Origin: Flemingiibacterium sp964430755
Lineage (GTDB): Bacteria > Bacillota > Clostridia > Oscillospirales > CAG-272
Direction of reading: 5' to 3'
Assembly (NCBI GenBank): GCA_964430755.1
Contig: CAYSFT010000063.1
Location: 1 to 11,255, forward strand
Length of the DNA stretch: 11,255 bases
Positions 1 to 5,523 of the stretch are shown piece after piece. Every line of letters begins with the position of its first letter. The stretch's first letter is position 1. The position numbers and the translations under genes were made by a program. The notes under the pieces were generated by a model. It was not told the DNA's origin. It saw nothing but the letters and a program-made list of their open reading frames with translations, and ran no database searches.

Positions 1-30
1 TCAATTGTAAATTCTTTTTGTTTTTTTCAT

Positions 31-70
31 TGTCTACTTGACAGGGGGCACATCACTAAAAGACAGTCCC
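31..70. repeat. Possible mobile-element end or repeat remnant at the window edge
   Basis: The segment starts with TGTCTACTTGACA (31-43), a small inverted repeat (TGTC/GACA around a 5-base centre), followed by a G5 run and then GACAGTCCC at 62-70. It sits immediately downstream of mscL, where no coding sequence continues. The pattern resembles terminal inverted repeats of insertion sequences in Bacillota, but this rests on general recollection, and the partner end and any transposase would lie outside the window. It could equally be a short intergenic repeat or part of a weak transcription stop. Confidence 0.25.
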
Positions 71-87
71 ATTTTTATTTAGCTGTT

Positions 88-633
88 TTACTTTTTAAGC
101 GAATCTCTGATCTCGCGGATGTTAGCGTAAAACTCCTCGAGAGCAGCCTTTTCTGCAGCAGCCTTTGCTTCCTCTGCAGCCTTAGCCTCAGCAACAGCGG
201 CATCCTCTGCAGCCTTCTTCTCGGCAGCCTCTGCCTCAGCCTTTTCAATCGCCTTAGCGTTGAGCTTTCTCTCAAGCGACTTGATGAAACGCACCGCAAC
301 AAATACGCAAAGTGCAATTATTAAGAAGTCGATAATTGTCTGAATCCATGCGCCGTATGTAATCGCGATCTCGGGTACTTCTGCTGTGCCTGCCGCCTCG
401 TCAGCCGGAACTGCTTCACGAAGCACAGCCTTCCATCCGTCCATTGAACCGCTGCCTGTAATGCAGGATATAACCGGAGTGATAATATTGTTTACAAGTC
501 CGGTTACGATTTTGCCGAATGCACCGCCGATAACAACACCGACTGCCATATCGAGCACGTTGCCCTTTGTGATAAACGCCTTGAAATCGGAGAAGAATGT
601 AACCTTTCCGAGCTTATCCTTGATCTTTGCCAT
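88..633 (-). CDS. mscL: Large-conductance mechanosensitive channel MscL with extended C-terminal tail
   Basis: This is the inner-membrane channel that opens under membrane tension and releases solutes during hypo-osmotic shock; the family assembles as a homopentamer. The 181-residue product begins with the family's amphipathic N-terminal helix, including the FKAFITKGNVLDMAVGVVIG region (residues 17-36), which runs into TM1 (about 27-52). A periplasmic loop (about 60-90) and TM2 (about 92-117) follow. The typical length is about 130-150 residues; the excess is an Ala/Glu/Lys-rich, helical, likely coiled-coil stretch at about 122-166. The usual C-terminal helix end is preserved (IREIRDSLKK, 172-181). 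The start is supported by GGAGG (640-644), 6 bases upstream of the ATG, and by a perfect promoter behind it. It follows the AraC-1 gene on the same strand but has its own promoter, so it is probably an independent housekeeping gene. Confidence 0.96.
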   Translation of the reverse strand: MAKIKDKLGKVTFFSDFKAFITKGNVLDMAVGVVIGGAFGKIVTGLVNNIITPVISCITGSGSMDGWKAVLREAVPADEAAGTAEVPEIAITYGAWIQTIIDFLIIALCVFVAVRFIKSLERKLNAKAIEKAEAEAAEKKAAEDAAVAEAKAAEEAKAAAEKAALEEFYANIREIRDSLKK

Positions 634-670
634 GGTAATCCTCCAAAAATATTAATTTATTTACAAACCG

Positions 671-699
671 ATTATAACAAAATTTTTCGCGTTTGTCAA
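671..699 (-). promoter_or_regulatory. Sigma-A-type promoter of mscL
   Basis: On the minus strand, TTGACA (694-699) and TATAAT (671-676) are separated by exactly 17 bases. Both hexamers match the housekeeping consensus perfectly. The predicted transcription start near 664-665 gives a leader of about 31 bases before the mscL ATG at 633, containing the GGAGG ribosome binding site. Confidence 0.85.
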
Positions 700-728
700 T
701 AACATCGGTGTATTTTGTCGAATTTTGA

Positions 729-1586
729 CTATTCTTCCACATTACGCGACTCTGTCGGCGTGTGACCGATGATGGTCTTGTATGTCCTCGTAAAATACGA
801 AAGATTCTCAAAGCCGCACATCCTCGCAACCTCGCCAACCGTATATTTACCGTTGCGAAGGAGCTTTTCCGCCTCACGGCAACGAAGATTGTTTATGTAT
901 CTGACAACCGTAAAGCCCGTTTCGCGGTGAAACTCGCGGCAGAAATAATACTTGCTGACGTTCACGCTGTCTGCAATACGGTCAATCGTTAACGGCTCGT
1001 CAAAATGCGACTTGATGTAACCAAGCGCACGCTTTACCGAATCGCCGTGTCCCTGCTCATATGTATCCTTTTGAGAAAAGTTACGGCAAAGGTATACCAT
1101 AAATGCAAGTATCGCCGATTTCACCGCCGCCGCACCAAAGCGACTGTCGTTCTCCTTGCGTTCAGCAATTGCCTTTTTAATTTCAAGATAAAGTCTTTGC
1201 GCTTCCCCGTCGCTGATAATACAGTCGAACTTGGTTTCGGCAATGCTTATGTCACATTTTGCAAGAAATCCGCCGTCAATGATAAGACAGTCATGCCCCA
1301 CAGGGCTCGATAACGGAACGGAATGAAGTGCGTTTGAATTAAAAACCGCAATATCGTGCGTGTGTACCTTATATGAAGTACGGTCGCAAAACATTACGCC
1401 GTCACCGTGAAAATAAAGAATTTCTATGTTTTCGTGCCAGTGTGGCATTGTGTAACTGTTGCCCGCATGAAAAAAGTAAGGCGTTGACGGATCGGGCAAA
1501 ACGTGAGATTCGTAATTCCGCGTCTCATCCGGCGGTGCAGGAGCATCAGTGCGGCACTCCGGGATACATGAATTGCGATTGTTCAT
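729..1586 (-). CDS. AraC-family transcriptional regulator with cupin N-terminal domain (AraC-1)
   Basis: This is a predicted ligand-responsive DNA-binding regulator of 285 residues. The N-terminal part has the cupin/AraC-binding pattern (PHWHENIEILY at 48-58, then a DIAVFNSNALHSV strand at 78-90) that commonly binds a sugar or other small molecule. The C-terminal region (about 182-281) holds the two helix-turn-helix motifs of the AraC/XylS family, with IADSVNVSKYYFCREF around 204-219 and VGEVARMCGFENLSYFTRTYK at 250-270. I place the start at the ATG at 1586, four bases from a G6 run (1591-1596) acting as a weak Shine-Dalgarno site; a TTG four codons upstream overlaps that run and is less likely. 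It is divergent from the isomerase-dehydrogenase operon, so it probably controls it through the 21-bp-spaced repeats in between. The effector is unknown. Confidence 0.92.
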   Translation of the reverse strand: MNNRNSCIPECRTDAPAPPDETRNYESHVLPDPSTPYFFHAGNSYTMPHWHENIEILYFHGDGVMFCDRTSYKVHTHDIAVFNSNALHSVPLSSPVGHDCLIIDGGFLAKCDISIAETKFDCIISDGEAQRLYLEIKKAIAERKENDSRFGAAAVKSAILAFMVYLCRNFSQKDTYEQGHGDSVKRALGYIKSHFDEPLTIDRIADSVNVSKYYFCREFHRETGFTVVRYINNLRCREAEKLLRNGKYTVGEVARMCGFENLSYFTRTYKTIIGHTPTESRNVEE

Positions 1587-1600
1587 AATACCCCCCAAAA

Positions 1601-1631
1601 AAGCAATATTGTGTTAAATGTAAGCAATATT
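1601..1631. promoter_or_regulatory. Paired direct repeats, probable AraC-1 operator
   Basis: AAGCAATATT occurs twice without mismatch, at 1601-1610 and 1622-1631, with a period of exactly 21 bp (two helical turns). The downstream copy ends 5 bases before the -35 box (1637) of the isomerase operon. Relative to the predicted start near 1672, the copies lie at about -71 to -62 and -50 to -41. This is the arrangement known for AraC-family activators that place two half-sites on one DNA face next to -35. The repeats also fall in the leader of the divergent AraC-1 gene, so autorepression is possible. That AraC-1 is the binder is inferred from location. Confidence 0.7.
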
Positions 1632-1636
1632 ATTTA

Positions 1637-1665
1637 TTGAAATACTCTCATAAATATTATATAAT
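1637..1665 (+). promoter_or_regulatory. Promoter of the isomerase-dehydrogenase operon
   Basis: TTGAAA (1637-1642) and TATAAT (1660-1665) are separated by 17 bases. The predicted transcription start near 1672 leaves a leader of about 80 bases, with AAGGAG at 1740-1745 ahead of the ATG at 1753. The -35 box departs from consensus at one base, and the probable activator repeats lie directly upstream. Confidence 0.75.
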
Positions 1666-1684
1666 AAGCTCAAGGAAAATGCAA
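1656..1684 (-). promoter_or_regulatory. Candidate promoter of the AraC-1 gene, overlapping the divergent promoter
   Basis: On the minus strand a TATAAT (1656-1661) lies 17 bases from a weak -35 TTGCAT (1679-1684). The -10 shares bases 1660-1661 with the opposite promoter inside the palindrome ATTATATAAT (1656-1665), so the two polymerase sites should exclude each other. The predicted start near 1649 gives a leader of about 63 bases that contains both AAGCAATATT repeats. The -35 is poor, so the call is moderate. Confidence 0.45.
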
Positions 1685-1752
1685 GAGGATAACAGAAAAA
1701 AGTTAATTTAAAGGCAAAATTTCAATAAATTTTTTATGTAAGGAGAATCATT

Positions 1753-2607
1753 ATGTATAAGTTTCCGATCGGCGTCGTTCTCGAATCGTTTCGTCTGCCC
1801 ACCTATGACGCTGTAAAAAAGGCGGCAGAGCTTGGTCTTAACGGCATTCAGATGTACGCAACCAAGGGCGAAAACGCACCCGAAAATCTCTCCGGCGCAA
1901 AGGCACGCGAGCTTTTAAAATACGTAAAGGATAACGGTCTTGTTTTCTCTGCTCTTTGCGGTGACCTCGGACGCGGCTTCGGTAATCCCGCGCTTAACCC
2001 CGAGAGCATCGAAATATCCAAGCGCATCCTCGACCTTGCAAAGGAGCTTGAGTGCAATATTGTTACAACCCACATAGGCGTTGTCCCCGAGGATCCGAAC
2101 CATGACCGTTACAAGATCATGCAGGAGGCGTGCAAGGAGCTCGCCGATTACGCAGATTCGCTCGATGCACACTTCGCAATTGAAACAGGGCCAGAAACCG
2201 CCGAAACACTCAAAACCTTCCTTGAAAGTCTCGGCTCGAAGGGCGTTGCAGTAAACCTTGACCCGGCAAATCTCGCTATGGTTACAGGAGACGATCCCGT
2301 CAAAGCCGTTTACACGCTCAAGGATTACATCGTACACACCCATGCAAAGGACGGCGTCAAGCTTATAGACGCTAACCCCGAGTACATCTACGGAGTTCTG
2401 CATCCCGTTCCCGACGAAATCAAGGGCAAGAAGCTCTTTGAGGAAGTACCGCTCGGAACAGGTCAGGTTGACTTCCCCAAATACCTGGCGGCACTTGAAG
2501 ACATAGGTTACCGCGGTTATCTCACAATCGAGCGCGAGGTAGGCCCCACTCCCGAAGCTGATATCACCCTTGCGGCAAACTTCTTACGCGATATTATTAA
2601 TAAGTAA
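1753..2607 (+). CDS. Sugar phosphate isomerase/epimerase-like protein (xylose isomerase-type TIM barrel)
   Basis: This 284-residue protein belongs to the xylose-isomerase-like TIM-barrel (AP_endonuc_2) superfamily, whose members isomerise or epimerise sugars and keto-sugars or dehydrate inositol derivatives. The expected divalent-metal ligands are visible: Glu144 in AIETG, Asp170 in NLDPAN, a histidine in VHTHAKD (194-200) and Glu260 in TIERE. Strand-ending motifs along the barrel include VTTHIG (104-109) and the C-terminal GYRGYLTIE (252-260). AAGGAG lies 7 bases before the ATG. It is the first gene of a two-gene operon, 21 bases ahead of a Gfo/Idh/MocA dehydrogenase, a pairing common in inositol and sugar catabolism clusters. 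The exact substrate cannot be assigned; a role in hydroxypyruvate, inosose or ketohexose conversion would all fit. Confidence 0.88.
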   Translation: MYKFPIGVVLESFRLPTYDAVKKAAELGLNGIQMYATKGENAPENLSGAKARELLKYVKDNGLVFSALCGDLGRGFGNPALNPESIEISKRILDLAKELECNIVTTHIGVVPEDPNHDRYKIMQEACKELADYADSLDAHFAIETGPETAETLKTFLESLGSKGVAVNLDPANLAMVTGDDPVKAVYTLKDYIVHTHAKDGVKLIDANPEYIYGVLHPVPDEIKGKKLFEEVPLGTGQVDFPKYLAALEDIGYRGYLTIEREVGPTPEADITLAANFLRDIINK

Positions 2608-2628
2608 TTTTAAAGAGAGGTACTGAAA

Positions 2629-3708
2629 ATGAAAAAGTTAAGAGTTGCCCTCATCGGTGCCGGCAATATCGCCGATACACACGCATCCCGATACAAGGCT
2701 AACCCAAATGCCGAGCTTGTCGCAGTATGTGATATCGACGCTGAAAAGCTTAACAAATTTGCTGACAAGTACGGTATCGAACACCGTTTCACAAATGTTA
2801 GCGAAATGCTCGCAAGTGTTGAGCTTGACGCGGCTGACGTTTGCGTTTGGAACTGCGCTCATGCCGAGTGCACCATCGCGGCTCTCAACGCAGGTCTTGA
2901 CGTACTCTGCGAAAAGCCTATGGCAATGACCGCAGCAGAAGCACAGGCAATGAAGGACACCGCCGACAAAAACGGTAAACTCCTCATGCTCGGCTTCGTA
3001 ACCCGTTTTTCGAATGAAGCACGCATCGCCAAGGATTTCATCGATAACGGTTATCTCGGCGATATTTATTACGCCAAGGCTACATACGTACGCCGTCACG
3101 GTAACCCCGGCGGTTGGTTCTCCGATAAGTCACGTTCCGGCGGCGGACCTATCATTGATATCGGCGTACATCCGCTCGACCTCACGCGTTACTTAATGGG
3201 CAACCCGAAACCCGTATCCGTATTCTGTGTTGCGGCAAATGCGCTTCATGAGGACCGCGCAAACTTAAAGACACACGTTGCCTGGGCTCCCGACGGCGCT
3301 GATCCCAAGAAGGACGTTTGCGACGTTGAATCGAGCGCGGTCGGTATCATTCGCTATGAAAACGGCGCATCAACTCTGCTTGAATGCTCATATAGCCTCC
3401 ACGACGGCAGAAGCAGCGATAACGGCGGAAACGGTCGTCTCCTTTACGGAACCAAGGGCGGTCTGAACCTCGACACAATGAAGTATTACACCGACGTTAA
3501 CGGCTTCATGGTCAACTCCGAGATCAAGGATGTTGGCAACTACAACGAAGCGAAGGAGCTCTACCAGGCCGAGATCGACCACTTCGTTGACTGCTGCCTC
3601 AATGGAACAAAGTGTATGTCCACTGCCGAAGACGGTGTGGTTATAATGAAGATGCTCGATGGTCTTTACGAATCCGCAAGAACCGGCAAATCTGTTGACA
3701 TCATCTGA
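2629..3708 (+). CDS. Gfo/Idh/MocA-family NAD(P)-dependent oxidoreductase
   Basis: This 359-residue dehydrogenase is predicted to act on a sugar, inositol or related polyol with NAD(P). The N-terminal Rossmann fold starts with VALIGAGNIA (6-15), the dinucleotide-binding glycine turn, and an acidic residue closes the second strand (VCDID, 33-37). The family EKP motif is at 95-97; its lysine is a catalytic or cofactor-positioning residue. The DIGVHPLD motif (177-184) carries the conserved Asp/His pair of the C-terminal alpha/beta substrate domain. AGAGAGG (2614-2620) lies 8 bases before the ATG. It is co-transcribed with the upstream TIM-barrel isomerase and is followed by a hairpin terminator, so the operon probably ends here. 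The substrate is unknown. Inositol 2-dehydrogenase-like and glucose-fructose oxidoreductase-like activities are both possible from sequence alone. Confidence 0.93.
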   Translation: MKKLRVALIGAGNIADTHASRYKANPNAELVAVCDIDAEKLNKFADKYGIEHRFTNVSEMLASVELDAADVCVWNCAHAECTIAALNAGLDVLCEKPMAMTAAEAQAMKDTADKNGKLLMLGFVTRFSNEARIAKDFIDNGYLGDIYYAKATYVRRHGNPGGWFSDKSRSGGGPIIDIGVHPLDLTRYLMGNPKPVSVFCVAANALHEDRANLKTHVAWAPDGADPKKDVCDVESSAVGIIRYENGASTLLECSYSLHDGRSSDNGGNGRLLYGTKGGLNLDTMKYYTDVNGFMVNSEIKDVGNYNEAKELYQAEIDHFVDCCLNGTKCMSTAEDGVVIMKMLDGLYESARTGKSVDII

Positions 3709-3747
3709 ACCATATAATTTTTCTTTTATTCGCATTATATAGATTAC

Positions 3748-3831
3748 AAAAAAGAGCATATCCGTTAAGCTCCGATAAACAGCTTTCACGCCAAGATTTA
3801 TCAGAGACTTTGGATATGCTCATATTATTTT
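3748..3831. terminator. Long bidirectional hairpin terminator between convergent genes
   Basis: GAGCATATCC (3754-3763) pairs perfectly with GGATATGCTC (3812-3821). Inside, AAGCTC (3767-3772) pairs with GAG and CTT (3804-3810, one bulged A), and GATAAA (3774-3779) pairs with TTTATC (3797-3802). This gives one nearly continuous 68-base hairpin. An A6 run at 3748-3753 supplies a U-tract for the leftward transcript of the small lipoprotein gene, and the ATATTATTTTT that follows serves the rightward dehydrogenase transcript. Confidence 0.75.
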
Positions 3832-3858
3832 TAAATATTTTTGTTTTGCTGAATTATA

Positions 3859-4497
3859 TTATTCGAACATTGCTTCGATGTCCGCAATTTCCTCGTCACC
3901 CGTAATTGTTACTATAATGCACGACATATAATTATCTATTTTATTCAGATAATAAACCTGTGTCATCTCAATGCCGGACATTGTCGTAGTGGTAATTACT
4001 TTCGTATAATCGTTTTCACCGAGCGTTACTGTTTCGAGCTTATCGGGGAAATCAATAGTTATCTCGGGAATATTTCCAAACTGTTGCTTGAGTGCTTCAA
4101 CATACTGTTCTTCTGTAATATTGCTGGAGGCGGATTTTGTGAGATTTTCATAGGAAATATTTATGTTTGTGCCGCTGAGTATATCACGAGCCATCATATC
4201 AAATATGGCAGGATTAGCATCGAGCAGAGCTTTGAAATCATCTCCCAGAAGTTCTGCACTTATACCGGACATAGCGGCGATATCCTCATCTGTGGAATAT
4301 ATCCAAGACTCGGGCTTCGTGAATTTAAGTCCAAGATACTCGCTCTCGTAAACGTCTCCGTTGATCGTTCCGCGCGAAGGTTCAGCTTTTTTAATTGAAT
4401 TGATAGGGGAATTATCATTATCAACTAATTTTACGGAGCAACCGGTTGACAGTGTGATGAGTGCAGCAGCTAAAAATAAAGCTAAGATTTTTTTCAT
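3859..4497 (-). CDS. Small predicted lipoprotein, possible PsbP/DcrB-like fold
   Basis: This 212-residue secreted protein is anchored by lipid. A short positively charged start (MKK) and a hydrophobic stretch end in the lipobox LSTGC, with the lipidated cysteine at position 20. After a polar linker (21-50), the mature part begins YLGLKFTKPESW (54-65), a pattern frequent in Clostridia lipoproteins of the PsbP/DUF1795-like type. The rest alternates helices and beta strands (TVTLGENDYTKVITTT around 157-171, MSCIIVTITG at 191-200). No catalytic motif is seen. AAGGAG lies 7-8 bases before the ATG, and a strong promoter precedes it. Function is unknown; the fold assignment is a guess from the sequence pattern. 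It lies downstream of the aldolase gene on the same strand but is expressed from its own promoter, so a shared job is not implied. Confidence 0.85.
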   Translation of the reverse strand: MKKILALFLAAALITLSTGCSVKLVDNDNSPINSIKKAEPSRGTINGDVYESEYLGLKFTKPESWIYSTDEDIAAMSGISAELLGDDFKALLDANPAIFDMMARDILSGTNINISYENLTKSASSNITEEQYVEALKQQFGNIPEITIDFPDKLETVTLGENDYTKVITTTTMSGIEMTQVYYLNKIDNYMSCIIVTITGDEEIADIEAMFE

Positions 4498-4537
4498 TTT
4501 GAGTCTCCTTGTGAGTTATTATAAAATGGACACATAT

Positions 4538-4566
4538 ATAATACCACAAAAAGCTCACTTTGTCAA
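4538..4566 (-). promoter_or_regulatory. Promoter of the small lipoprotein gene
   Basis: On the minus strand, TTGACA (4561-4566) and TATTAT (4538-4543) are separated by 17 bases. The predicted start near 4531 gives a leader of about 34 bases with the AAGGAG site before the ATG at 4497. The promoter lies only 38 bases after the aldolase stop codon, and no clear hairpin separates the two genes, so read-through from the aldolase is also possible. Confidence 0.75.
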
Positions 4567-4603
4567 GATAAAGCGGTAAAACATTATTACTGACAAGCCG
4601 AAT

Positions 4604-5374
4604 TTAACGGTTTTTATGCAGCTTTTTAAGAGATTCAAGATTGCGTTTTGCACCATCGCGGATGAAATCAAAGTCTGCACCGGCACACAGCATTTGTACA
4701 TCAAAGCTTGCCCAGTGACTGATTATCTCCTCAGTGCATCCGCCCGACGCTATACAGATATATTTTCCTGCCGCGCGGAGCTTATCAATGGCTTCTTTCA
4801 TCACCTGCGTTATCTTTTCCGACAGATGCTCGCCAAGCATATTATAAGAACCGGCGAGGTCGTTCGGACCGAAAATGTATCCGTCAATATACGGGTTTTT
4901 CATGATTTCATCAAGGTTTTCGATTGTGTCCCTGTGCTCGATCTGAATGAAACGACAGAGATCCTTGTGGTTGGTTGCTGTATATTCAAACGCATTGCGG
5001 AGTCCATAATCGACTGCGTTCATCGGGCCAAAGCCACGGTTCCCGTACGGCGGGTAGAGCGTTGACGAAATCACTCTTTCCGCTTCCTCTGCTGTTTTTA
5101 CCATCGGGAAGATTATACCGTCCACGCCGAGATCAAGTATCTTTTTGGTTGCGGTCAGGTCGTCCTGCGGTGCGCGCACGATGACAGGTGTGTCCGTGCC
5201 CTTGAGCGCGATCACATGAGCGAGAAGCGTTTCATAGGACATATAGCTGTGTTCTGTGTCAACCCATATGAAATCGTATCCGATGAGACCTGCGATTCTT
5301 GAGATACTTATATCTGCGAGCTGAACATACATTCCGGTGGTTCTTTCGTTATTTTTGATTTTTTCTTTAAGCAT
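4604..5374 (-). CDS. HpcH/HpaI-family aldolase (2-oxo acid aldolase)
   Basis: This 256-residue class II (metal-dependent) aldolase cleaves 2-oxo-acid substrates such as 2-keto-3-deoxy sugar acids to pyruvate plus an aldehyde. Family motifs appear in order: WVDTEHS (37-43), a catalytic arginine in IVRAP (65-69), YPPYGNRG (107-114), QIEHRD with metal ligand Glu146 (144-149), and FGPNDLAGS with metal ligand Asp172 (168-176). The length is normal for the family. The frame stays open up to 5485, but the start at 5374 is decided by context. It has AGAGGTG 6 bases upstream, while the upstream ATG at 5395 overlaps the -10 box and cannot be on the transcript. It is divergent from the AraC-2 gene. Candidates include 2-keto-3-deoxyrhamnonate, 2-dehydro-3-deoxyglucarate or 4-hydroxy-2-oxoheptanedioate aldolase; I cannot choose. 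Confidence 0.92.
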   Translation of the reverse strand: MLKEKIKNNERTTGMYVQLADISISRIAGLIGYDFIWVDTEHSYMSYETLLAHVIALKGTDTPVIVRAPQDDLTATKKILDLGVDGIIFPMVKTAEEAERVISSTLYPPYGNRGFGPMNAVDYGLRNAFEYTATNHKDLCRFIQIEHRDTIENLDEIMKNPYIDGYIFGPNDLAGSYNMLGEHLSEKITQVMKEAIDKLRAAGKYICIASGGCTEEIISHWASFDVQMLCAGADFDFIRDGAKRNLESLKKLHKNR

Positions 5375-5393
5375 TTTTATCACCTCTTTTGTC

Positions 5394-5422
5394 ATTATAA
5401 TATTCTCACTCGTTTGTGTCAA
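5394..5422 (-). promoter_or_regulatory. Consensus promoter of the aldolase gene
   Basis: On the minus strand, TTGACA (5417-5422) and TATAAT (5394-5399) are separated by exactly 17 bases, a perfect housekeeping match. The predicted start near 5387 leaves only about 13 bases before the ATG at 5374, just enough for the AGAGGTG ribosome binding site (5381-5387). This fixes the aldolase start and makes the leader one of the shortest in the window. Confidence 0.82.
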
Positions 5423-5431
5423 TTTGTAAAA

Positions 5432-5464
5432 GAGACTTTTTATATATTTTTTGAGACATTTAAT
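5432..5464. promoter_or_regulatory. Direct repeats between divergent promoters, probable AraC-2 operator
   Basis: GAGACTTTTTAT (5432-5443) and GAGACATTTAAT (5453-5464) match at 10 of 12 positions, with a period of exactly 21 bp. They sit between the two -35 boxes, 9 bases from the aldolase -35 and touching the AraC-2 -35. Spacing and placement repeat what is seen ahead of the isomerase operon, which suggests half-sites for the AraC-2 regulator. The AT-rich background makes part of the match uninformative; GAGAC is the informative core. Confidence 0.5.
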
Positions 5465-5492
5465 TGACATACGGTAATTTTCCATATATAAT
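5464..5492 (+). promoter_or_regulatory. Consensus promoter of the AraC-2 gene
   Basis: TTGACA (5464-5469) and TATAAT (5487-5492) are separated by exactly 17 bases, with the predicted start near 5499 and a 25-base leader. The AGGAGGTGG ribosome binding site (5512-5520) is nearly full consensus. The second GAGAC repeat abuts the -35 box, so the regulator may control its own expression. Confidence 0.8.
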
Positions 5493-5523
5493 ATAGTTAC
5501 AGTGTGTTTGCAGGAGGTGGATC

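Noticed and set aside
130..250. GCAGCC-rich near-repeats considered as a tandem repeat or CRISPR-like array
   Set aside because: They encode the Ala/Glu-rich tail of MscL in frame, with irregular spacing and no unique spacers.
1587..1598. TTG start giving AraC-1 four extra residues
   Set aside because: The TTG overlaps the G-run that serves as the ribosome binding site for the ATG at 1586, and the extra residues add nothing to the domain.
1915..3099. Antisense frames of 150-160 codons over the isomerase and dehydrogenase genes
   Set aside because: Both sense genes have complete catalytic motifs and ribosome binding sites; the antisense products show no recognisable features.
4567..4603. Search for a terminator between the aldolase and small lipoprotein genes
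   Set aside because: No stable stem followed by a T-run is visible on the minus strand, so none is annotated.
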